DNA from: Lachnospiraceae bacterium
GTDB taxonomy: Bacteria > Bacillota > Clostridia > Lachnospirales > Lachnospiraceae
NCBI GenBank assembly: GCA_022768465.1
Contig: JALELZ010000005.1
Location: 124,001 to 188,000, forward strand
Length of the DNA: 64,000 nt
Direction: 5' to 3'
Shown: piece by piece, positions 35,004 to 41,518 of the stretch
Layout: every line of letters starts with the position of its first letter
Position numbering within the stretch: position 1 is the stretch's first letter
Notes under the pieces: generated by a model
Seen by the model: the letters and a program-made list of their open reading frames with translations, nothing else
The model's database searches: none
What the model was told of the DNA's origin: nothing
Program-made: the position numbers and the translations under genes

Positions 35004-35115
35004 TCTCTGTCCTTTCGCCTGAGAGATTCGGCAGCCGTAATGCTCTGTACTGATAGATATTCGCAATTACCTGCCTTACACCTTCGGCACCCTATAAAGG
35101 GATTCTCCAGAGTTC
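35004..35115 (-). ncRNA. Glycine riboswitch upstream of glyA
   Basis: The - strand has the conserved aptamer core: GGTGCCGAAGG (near 35090), a variable stem, then CTGCCGAATCTCTCAGGCG and AAAGGACAGAG at the 3' end (35004-35014). The P1 strands CTCTGGAGAA and TCTCTCAG...CAGAG enclose it. Only one full aptamer is seen. It lies 134 bases before glyA, with a terminator-like structure between them. Direction of control (on or off with glycine) cannot be read from sequence alone. Confidence 0.92.
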
Positions 35116-35287
35116 CCTCCGCATTCAGTTTCATTTAATGATTCTTAATGCTTCATTGGGAGCTATATGTTTTGTTGCTCTAAAAGATACACCTATTATA
35201 CTTAAAATTCAACAGCTTTTAGTTTCGTTTATTGTATAATTTAATGTGCATCATTATTAAAATCGATTTTTGTGAGTTTTTATTGTT

Positions 35288-35803
35288 TCATCCTCCGTAC
35301 TTCATTTTAAGTACTGCTTTATCCAATATATGCCCTTCTATGGAATTCCTCATGTCTGCGTAGAAAAAGCCATCTTTTAACTCAGGCACATTATCAAGTG
35401 CATAAATAGTAAGCTCGTATGTATGGCAGCGTCCCGGAGCAGGTCCTCCGTAACCCGTTTTATATTTATCAGGAATATGCTCGTAAGGTCCGTAAGGAAG
35501 TGCCCAGCTGTTATGTCCCTGAATAATGTCGGTGCCGTATGCCTCTCCTTCGGCAAATTCATGTTTGTCAGCAGGAATTCCCGCCGCTATCCAGTGTATC
35601 CATATGACACCCTCATCCTCGGCATTATCATAGTCCATATACTCTATGGCATATGATTTTGTACCTTCAGGTTCCCCGGACCATTCGAACGGAAATGAGA
35701 TCTGCGGAATGCCTTCTTCAATCATAGAGGCATCATCTGAATTACTGCCATATCTGATATCCAATCGTCCGTTATCAACAGCTGTGCTTGTGAGTTTAAA
35801 CAT
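35288..35803 (-). CDS. YbhB/YbcL-family (Raf kinase inhibitor-like, PEBP) protein
   Basis: This is a phosphatidylethanolamine-binding-like fold protein of 171 residues. Motifs: IPQISFPFEWSGEPEGTKSYAI early, VIWIHWIAAGIP in the middle, then GHNSWALPYGPY and the ligand-site GYGGPAPGRCHTYELTIYAL. It is a cytoplasmic family widespread in bacteria with no firm function. I chose the ATG at 35803 because AAAGGAGG is placed correctly before it; an upstream frame extension to 35872 is not needed. It is a single gene with no obvious operon partner. Confidence 0.92.
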   Translation of the reverse strand: MFKLTSTAVDNGRLDIRYGSNSDDASMIEEGIPQISFPFEWSGEPEGTKSYAIEYMDYDNAEDEGVIWIHWIAAGIPADKHEFAEGEAYGTDIIQGHNSWALPYGPYEHIPDKYKTGYGGPAPGRCHTYELTIYALDNVPELKDGFFYADMRNSIEGHILDKAVLKMKYGG

Positions 35804-35928
35804 TACAAACCTCCTTTGCGGTGCCCTTTCCTCAGTTAAAAGCCTTCGTTTAAATCCTATATCCGGCTGCAAACCCTCCTGATATTCGGAAAATGTTCTT
35901 TTGTGTATTTTATATTATTTCTCAGATT

Positions 35929-36279
35929 TTAATGGTCACTTTTTATGCGAAGTGCAGCATCAGTCATAAGCTCTTTCTGAGATCTTACCTCTGCGACAAT
36001 GCCTCTCTTAGTAAGCTCTGCTTTAGCCGCCTCAAGATCAGCCTCTCTCACCTTCACGAAATATACATCATGATCGATTTTACCCTTAGCCCCAAAGTCT
36101 CTCGGGTCAAGCTTTGCTCCGCAGCCTCCTGCCATAACAGAATCCTGCAGATAATGTCCGCTGCTGACTCCCTTAAATCCGGCCTCTCTTAACGCAGACT
36201 TAACCTTAAGCCAAGTCTCTTTATCCTTTTTTCTGAAAATATCTATTTTCTTTTCAAATAATCCTGAAAATATGCTCAT
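35929..36279 (-). CDS. Small conserved-looking hypothetical protein (116 aa)
   Basis: I do not recognise this protein with confidence. It starts with an amphipathic Lys/Phe-rich segment (residues 1-25), then a Gly-rich, Cys-containing middle (SSGHYLQDS, GGCGAKLDPRDFG). It ends in a beta-alpha-beta-like pattern (HDVYFVKVREADLEAAKAELTKRGIVAEVRSQ) that resembles a ferredoxin-like signal domain of the DUF2007 type. It has a good ribosome site (GGAGG, 7 bases) and codon use like its neighbours, so it is real. It sits between msrA and the YbhB-like gene on the same strand. Confidence 0.7.
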   Translation of the reverse strand: MSIFSGLFEKKIDIFRKKDKETWLKVKSALREAGFKGVSSGHYLQDSVMAGGCGAKLDPRDFGAKGKIDHDVYFVKVREADLEAAKAELTKRGIVAEVRSQKELMTDAALRIKSDH

Positions 36280-36354
36280 ACTGATACCTCCGATTTATGC
36301 TATTCATTATAACGTAATTTAATGTCATAATTAACATAGACGTTAAAAATCCAA

Positions 36355-36879
36355 TCATCTTTTTGCTTTTTCCGAGTCATTCAGCTTGAAATATTTCGGA
36401 AAGATATGACAATAGCCTCCCGGATTCTTATAAAGATACTTCTGGTGTTCTTCCTCTGCCGGATAAAAGCACTCCAACGGCTTAAGCTCAACTGCAAAAT
36501 ACTCCCCTGACTGCCTAAGCTCATCCTGTTCAAGCTTATTATAATAAGCTTCTATCACCGGCAGATCCTCAGCATCTGTATAATATATGCCTGTGCGATA
36601 CTGTATGCCGCTGTCTGCCCCTTGTCTGTTATATGATACAGGATCTATTATCATGAAATAATATTTAAGAAGAGCTTCAAGTCCTATAACATTCTCATCA
36701 TAAACAACCTTTACTGTTTCCGCATGACCGCTTGCGTGACACACATCAAAATAACTGGGATCACGCTTTTCGCCGTTTGCATATCCGACTTCAGTCTCTA
36801 TAACACCATCAAACTGATCAAAAAATTTCTGAACTCCCCAGAAACATCCTCCTGCAAAATAAATAGTTTTATATTTCAT
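36355..36879 (-). CDS. msrA: Peptide-methionine (S)-S-oxide reductase MsrA
   Basis: MsrA repairs oxidised methionine (S-sulfoxide) in proteins. The catalytic GGCFWG motif has C12; GYANGEKRDPSYFDVC, HAETVKVVYDE and the later YCH segment near 156 complete the family pattern. It is 174 residues, MsrA only, with no fused MsrB domain. It is followed after 75 bases by the small unknown protein on the same strand. Confidence 0.96.
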   Translation of the reverse strand: MKYKTIYFAGGCFWGVQKFFDQFDGVIETEVGYANGEKRDPSYFDVCHASGHAETVKVVYDENVIGLEALLKYYFMIIDPVSYNRQGADSGIQYRTGIYYTDAEDLPVIEAYYNKLEQDELRQSGEYFAVELKPLECFYPAEEEHQKYLYKNPGGYCHIFPKYFKLNDSEKAKR

Positions 36880-37118
36880 TTTTTATACCTCGTATATTTA
36901 GTTTTAGAATTGTTTTAATTTTATATCTTTTTATATAAAAAGAAAAGACAATTTTTATCATCAATAAACTCAATTACATTATTTTTTTAGAAATATGCAT
37001 GGCAACATCTGATCAATATTATCTTTAGTCTTCAAAATTAACAGCCTATAGTATAAATCAACTGTATAAAAAGCATTATCAGTTCAAAATATATCGAAAA
37101 ATATAATAACAAATAGCC

Positions 37119-37178
37119 TTGCTATATACCCGGTGAGGGTATATAATTCAAATCGTCAAACATACCCCATGTGGGTAT
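37119..37178 (+). promoter_or_regulatory. csoR-copA promoter with two CsoR-type operators
   Basis: TTGCTA (37119-37124) and TATAAT (37142-37147) are 17 bases apart. Filling the space between them is an inverted repeat ATATACCC-GGTGA-GGGTATAT (37124-37144). A second, ATACCC-CATGT-GGGTAT (37162-37178), lies 36 bases further on. The TACCC-n5-GGGTA form is that of copper-responsive CsoR sites. Their position predicts strong repression without copper. The rest of 36880-37326 is AT-rich; the leader from 37179 shows no other signal. Confidence 0.8.
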
Positions 37179-37326
37179 ATTGTGTACAAGGTAAGTAAAT
37201 GCAAACATGACAGTCCCATACGGAACTATTTCATGAAAATGAATACTAAAGAGAAAAAAACAATCATTAAAGCAAAGCCAATATAAAAAAATAATACCGA
37301 CCTTTGTAAAACTATACGGAGCGACT

Positions 37327-37686
37327 ATGAAAGAAAAAAAACAGACAGAAACACAAATAGACATCACAGAAAACACAGAAACCGTCTGTTCGTCCTGCTG
37401 TGAGCATTGCCGTCACAAGGAACGATCCGAAAAAGAGTATAAGGACCTTATCTCAAGACTAAACCGAATTGAAGGACAGATACGCGGCATAAAGGGTATG
37501 GTAGACAACAGCTCATACTGCATAGACATACTTACACAAGTAAGCGCGGCCACATCAGCTCTCAACAGCTTCTCAAAAATACTATTGGCAAGCCACATAA
37601 AAAGCTGCGTAGCTGATGACATAAGAGACGGAAACGAAGACAAACTGGACGAACTCGTCCACTTCCTCCCGAAGATGATGAGATAA
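37327..37686 (+). CDS. csoR: CsoR-family copper-sensing repressor
   Basis: This is an all-helical repressor that releases DNA on binding Cu(I). The copper ligands C65, H90 and C94 match the Cys-His-Cys triad of CsoR. It is 119 residues with an extra N-terminal tail of about 30 residues that carries a Cys/His cluster (CSSCCEHCRHK), possibly another metal site. The ribosome site is GGAG. It is preceded by its own operators and followed by copA, separated by a repeated element. The 3' end of the gene forms one arm of that element. Confidence 0.93.
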   Translation: MKEKKQTETQIDITENTETVCSSCCEHCRHKERSEKEYKDLISRLNRIEGQIRGIKGMVDNSSYCIDILTQVSAATSALNSFSKILLASHIKSCVADDIRDGNEDKLDELVHFLPKMMR

Positions 37687-37846
37687 ATCCGTCAAGCAGA
37701 TAAACGAAGTGACTGCTCGCAGGCAACGAAGTTTATCTATTTGACGGATAAAACAACATGAGCAAAAAAGCACGATAGTGCGATTTGCGAATGATGTTTT
37801 AGGAATGTGAGAGTACGAAGTACGGAACATTCCTTATCTCATCATC
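37674..37846 (+). repeat. Three-armed structured intergenic element (copy C)
   Basis: The outer 13-bp perfect inverted repeat is 37674-37686 with 37834-37846; the left arm is the last four codons and stop of csoR. Arm 1 pairs ATCCGTCAA..AGATAAAC with GTTTATCT..TTGACGGAT, tip GAAGTGACTGCTCGCAGGCA. Arm 2 pairs AAAACA(A)CAT with GATGTTTT and holds GCAC-GATA-GTGC then GATTTGCGAAT. Arm 3 pairs AGGAATGT with ACATTCCT and holds GAGAGTACGAAGTACGG. Tips match the element at 25033; stems do not. Confidence 0.78.
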
Positions 37847-37859
37847 GAGGTTTGCTTCA

Positions 37860-37978
37860 CGTCAAGCAGATAAACGAAGTGACTGCTCGCAGGCAACGAA
37901 GTTTATCTATTTGACGGATAAAACAACATGAGCAAAAAAGCACGATAGTGCGATTTGCGAATGATGTTTTAGGAATGT
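37860..37978 (+). repeat. Second copy of a perfect 119-bp direct repeat
   Basis: These 119 bases are identical to 37690-37808, with an offset of 170 bases. The copy holds arms 1 and 2 and the first strand of arm 3 of the element before it, then breaks off 27 bases before the copA start. The identity implies a recent duplication. Together with copy C it fills the gene-free stretch 37687-38005. Confidence 0.95.
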
Positions 37979-38005
37979 ATTTTTTTGTAATGAAAGGAAT
38001 TTTAT

Positions 38006-40648
38006 ATGGAACAATACACTGTTACCGGCATGAGCTGTGCCGCCTGCCAGGCACGAGTTGAAAAAGCCGTTTCCAAGGTCCCGGGAGTGACAGAATGTTC
38101 AGTCAGTCTCCTTACTAACACGATGGGCGTCGAGGGAACAGCCTCCGAAGCCGACATCATAAAGGCCGTGACAGACGCGGGCTACGGCGCCAAACCCCAA
38201 ACCCAGACTTCAGCTTCCCGTGACAGCAATTCCAGGCTTGCTGCCGAAGAGGATGCATTAAAGGATACTGAAACACCTTTGCTGAAAAAGAGATTGTTTT
38301 CTTCCATCGGCTTCCTTATCATTCTCATGTATTTTTCTATGGGACATATGATGTTCGGATGGCCGCTGCCGCACTGGTTTGACGGAAATCACGTTGCGAT
38401 GGGTCTTGTTCAGCTTATTCTTTCTGCCATCATAATAATCATCAACGGTAAATTTTTCGTAAGCGGAATAAAAGGACTTCTTCATCGTGCGCCGAATATG
38501 GACACACTTGTTGCATTAGGCTCCGGCGCTTCATTTATATACAGCACCTTTGCATTATTCATGATGACTGATGCGGTCGTTAAGACTGATGATGCTCTCG
38601 TCATGCACTATATGGATGAGTTTTATTTTGAATCCGCAGCAATGATCCTCACTCTCATCACAGTCGGAAAAATGCTGGAAGCCAGATCAAAGGGTAAAAC
38701 TACCGATGCACTTAAGGGTCTTATGAAGCTTGCTCCAAAAACAGCTACCGTCATCAGAAATGATGCTGAGCAGGTAATACCTATCGCAGAGCTTAAGACC
38801 GGTGAGATATTCGTTGTAAGACCGGGTGAAAGCATTCCTGTGGATGGTGTTGTACTTGAAGGAAGCTCCGCTGTAAATGAGGCTGCTCTTACCGGTGAAA
38901 GCATTCCTGCCGACAAGGCTGCCGGCGACAATGTAAGTGCTGCAACCATCAACCAATCCGGCTTTCTCAAATGTCGGGCAACGCGCATCGGTGAGGATAC
39001 TATACTTTCACAGATAATAAAAATGGTCAGCGATGCCGCAGCTACCAAAGCTCCAATAGCTAAGATCGCCGATAAGGTTTCCGGCATCTTCGTACCTGTA
39101 GTTATCGCTATTTCCATGATCACTATCGTCGTTTGGCTCATACTTGGTGCAGATTTCGGATATGCACTTGCCCGCGGCATTTCCGTCCTGGTTATCAGCT
39201 GCCCGTGTGCACTCGGACTTGCCACTCCGGTTGCCATTATGGTCGGAAACGGAATCGGTGCTAAAAACGGTATAATGTTTAAGACCGCCGTGTCCCTCGA
39301 AGAAACAGGACGTGCTCAGATAGCTGTGCTCGATAAAACCGGTACTATAACACAGGGAACCCCAAGAGTCACTCACGTTGAAGCCGCTGACGGTGTTTCA
39401 TTCGACAAGCTTCTTATTACAGCAAATGCCTTAGAGGCCCAATCGGAGCACCCTCTTGCAAAAGCTGTAACAGCATATTTTACTGAGCTTTCAGACAAAC
39501 CATCCACAGCCTCCGTCGATCAGAAATTAAGCGTTACGGATTTCAGTGCATTGCCGGGCAACGGTTTAAGAGCTGTTATTAACGGAATGAACTGCTGCGG
39601 CGGAAATGCCGATTTTATAAATACGATATGCCGGATTCCGAATAAGCTTCTGGATAAGGCAAATGCATTTTCCGAAAACGGAGAAACGCCTCTCTTTTTC
39701 ACGGAAAACGGTCAGATATTAGGTCTTATTGCTGTTGCCGATACTGTAAAGCCCGAAAGCCTGTCAGCAATAAAAATGCTTCAGAATATGGGTATCCATG
39801 TTGTTATGCTTACCGGAGATAATGAACGCACAGCAAGAGCCATAGGCAGACAGGTCGGTGTCAACGAGGTTATTGCCGGTGTTCTTCCTGACGGTAAGGA
39901 AAATGTTATAAAAGAACTTAAGAAATATGGTAAAACTATCATGGTCGGTGACGGCATAAATGATGCTCCTGCACTTACAAGAGCAGACATAGGCATTGCT
40001 ATCGGTGCCGGTGCCGATGTCGCCATAGACGCTGCAGATGTTGTTCTTATGAAGAGCCGTCTCAGCGATGTTCCGGCAGCCGTTCGACTCAGCAGAGCTA
40101 CACTAAGAAATATTCATGAAAATCTTTTCTGGGCATTTTTCTACAATGTTTTAGGCATCCCGCTTGCGGCCGGCTGTTATGTACATCTGTTTGGTTGGTC
40201 ACTAAACCCTATGATAGGGGCTGCTGCCATGAGCCTTTCAAGCTTCTTCGTTGTAAGCAATGCCCTAAGGCTTAATCTTTTTAAGGTCTTTGACGATGCA
40301 AAGGACAAGCCGCTTAAGAACAAAGTGATTATAAATATAACCACAGATAAGCCTATAAATTCCGAGCCTGCAAATTACTGCTGCCCGGATAATAATAGTA
40401 GCAAAGAAAATGATATTAATAAGGAGGATAAGATAATGAAGAAAACTATGAATATTGAAGGTATGATGTGCCACCACTGCGAGAAGGCGGTAAAGACTGC
40501 ACTTGAATCTATTTCAGGAGTTGAAAATGCAGAAGTAAGCCATGAAAGCGGTACCGCTATAGTAAGTCTCAGCTCTGATGTTTCCGATGACGTTCTTAAA
40601 AAGGCAGTTGAGGACAAGGACTATACAGTTAAATCTATTGTTGACTGA
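38006..40648 (+). CDS. copA: Copper-exporting P1B-type ATPase CopA with C-terminal CopZ-like domain
   Basis: This membrane ATPase pumps Cu(I) out of the cell. The N-terminal heavy-metal domain has MSCAACQ (C11, C14), followed by the membrane helices. The metal-site CPC is near residue 398 (ISCPCALGLATPV), the phosphorylated Asp in DKTGT near 443, SEHPLAKA as the HP motif, and GDGINDAPAL as the hinge. The final helices have the Cu-type YNVLG and MSLSS motifs. It is 880 residues; the last 70 (811-880) are a second heavy-metal domain, MMCHHC, after a hydrophilic linker. That domain has its own in-frame start (see 40436). Confidence 0.96.
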   Translation: MEQYTVTGMSCAACQARVEKAVSKVPGVTECSVSLLTNTMGVEGTASEADIIKAVTDAGYGAKPQTQTSASRDSNSRLAAEEDALKDTETPLLKKRLFSSIGFLIILMYFSMGHMMFGWPLPHWFDGNHVAMGLVQLILSAIIIIINGKFFVSGIKGLLHRAPNMDTLVALGSGASFIYSTFALFMMTDAVVKTDDALVMHYMDEFYFESAAMILTLITVGKMLEARSKGKTTDALKGLMKLAPKTATVIRNDAEQVIPIAELKTGEIFVVRPGESIPVDGVVLEGSSAVNEAALTGESIPADKAAGDNVSAATINQSGFLKCRATRIGEDTILSQIIKMVSDAAATKAPIAKIADKVSGIFVPVVIAISMITIVVWLILGADFGYALARGISVLVISCPCALGLATPVAIMVGNGIGAKNGIMFKTAVSLEETGRAQIAVLDKTGTITQGTPRVTHVEAADGVSFDKLLITANALEAQSEHPLAKAVTAYFTELSDKPSTASVDQKLSVTDFSALPGNGLRAVINGMNCCGGNADFINTICRIPNKLLDKANAFSENGETPLFFTENGQILGLIAVADTVKPESLSAIKMLQNMGIHVVMLTGDNERTARAIGRQVGVNEVIAGVLPDGKENVIKELKKYGKTIMVGDGINDAPALTRADIGIAIGAGADVAIDAADVVLMKSRLSDVPAAVRLSRATLRNIHENLFWAFFYNVLGIPLAAGCYVHLFGWSLNPMIGAAAMSLSSFFVVSNALRLNLFKVFDDAKDKPLKNKVIINITTDKPINSEPANYCCPDNNSSKENDINKEDKIMKKTMNIEGMMCHHCEKAVKTALESISGVENAEVSHESGTAIVSLSSDVSDDVLKKAVEDKDYTVKSIVD
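40436..40648 (+). CDS. copZ: CopZ-like copper chaperone from an internal in-frame start in copA
   Basis: An ATG at 40436, in frame with copA (codon 811), is preceded by AAGGAGGA eight to nine bases upstream, as strong a ribosome site as any in the window. From there 70 residues form a complete heavy-metal-associated domain (MMCHHC copper site, GVENAEVSHESGTA). No stop codon separates it from copA, so the cell could make both a fused CopA and free CopZ. Expression from the internal start is inferred from sequence only. Confidence 0.65.
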   Translation: MKKTMNIEGMMCHHCEKAVKTALESISGVENAEVSHESGTAIVSLSSDVSDDVLKKAVEDKDYTVKSIVD

Positions 40649-40685
40649 TCGTTCCATAGCTGACAGCTTATAATTGATTGCTTAC

Positions 40686-40730
40686 AAAAATCGCTGCAGG
40701 TGGCTTTTAAAGCCGCTTACAGCGATTTTT
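40686..40730. terminator. Convergent terminator between copA and trmB
   Basis: An 11-bp perfect stem (AAAAATCGCTG 40686-40696, CAGCGATTTTT 40720-40730) encloses a smaller GGC/GCC hairpin. A- and T-runs at its ends let it serve both copA and trmB. Confidence 0.85.
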
Positions 40731-40843
40731 CTGTTATAATCTCTCTTTCGTTATTTATCAGCAAAATCAATAATAAGATTTTTATTCAGCAAAAATATTT
40801 ATGCCTCGCATAATTTTTCTTATAATTTAAAAACATCTGCAGT

Positions 40844-41518
40844 TTATGCGCGCTCGGCAATGAGCTTAAATATAGGATTTCCCTTAGCTGAGAACTTTGC
40901 CTCATACTCAGTCATGATATTTCCTTCATTCATAACCGCATCATTATGCAGATCATAGGTGATTGCTTTAATAGCCCAATTATTTGCAGGCAATGTCTCA
41001 ACTGAGTAATCAAACAATCCGCGGTTATCTGTCTTAAACTCTATAACACCGTCTTTTTTAAGTATTCTGTCATACAGCTTTAAAAACTGCGGTGAGGTAA
41101 GACGCTTATTCTCATTCTTATCCTTCGGCCACGGATCCGAGAAATTAAGATATATTCTGTCGACCTCGCCGTCTGCAAAATAATCGCAAAGAAGTCTCGC
41201 ATCATTTCTTATAAAGCGCAGATTACAGTCCTTTGCATCAAGGCTCATGCCTCGCTCAGTAAGCTCTTTTTCGTAGCGCTTCATGGATTTATAAAGAACC
41301 GTTGTATTAAGCTCAAAGCCTATATAATCCTTATCCGGGTGCAGGAAGCTATTCTCTCTTATAAATGTTCCCATACCCATTCCTACCTCTAAAAAGAGCT
41401 CTGCATCATTTCCGAAAACTTCCTTCTTCCAGTTTCCTCTGAATTTTTCCGGCTCCTGTATAACATACTGACTTGCTGCTACCGCTTCGTCAGATCCCTT
41501 GATGTGTCTGATCCTCAT
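40844..41518 (-). CDS. trmB: tRNA (guanine-46-N7)-methyltransferase TrmB
   Basis: This is a SAM-dependent enzyme that makes m7G46 in tRNA variable loops. EVGMGMGTF is the SAM-binding glycine motif (about 44-52), IGFEL the acidic end of strand 2, NFSDPWPK the catalytic Asp-Pro-Trp-Pro motif, and FKTDN near the end. It is 224 residues. It overlaps the 3' end of the histidine kinase gene by 29 bases, so it is translated as part of that operon, though its function is unrelated. Confidence 0.96.
   Translation of the reverse strand: MRIRHIKGSDEAVAASQYVIQEPEKFRGNWKKEVFGNDAELFLEVGMGMGTFIRENSFLHPDKDYIGFELNTTVLYKSMKRYEKELTERGMSLDAKDCNLRFIRNDARLLCDYFADGEVDRIYLNFSDPWPKDKNENKRLTSPQFLKLYDRILKKDGVIEFKTDNRGLFDYSVETLPANNWAIKAITYDLHNDAVMNEGNIMTEYEAKFSAKGNPIFKLIAERA

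Noticed and set aside
37690-37978. The 119-bp direct repeats as a CRISPR array
   Set aside because: There are only two copies, far too long for CRISPR repeats, no cas genes are present, and the repeats have internal hairpins matching the intergenic element family.
5893-37978. Insertion sequence with transposase as source of the repeated elements
   Set aside because: No transposase or remnant is found in any of the three elements; they are too short to code, so any transposase would have to act from elsewhere.
40410-40648. A frameshift or missing stop separating copA and copZ as an obvious sequencing error
   Set aside because: The linker is in frame and hydrophilic and the frame is open throughout; an error cannot be excluded, but nothing in the sequence shows one.
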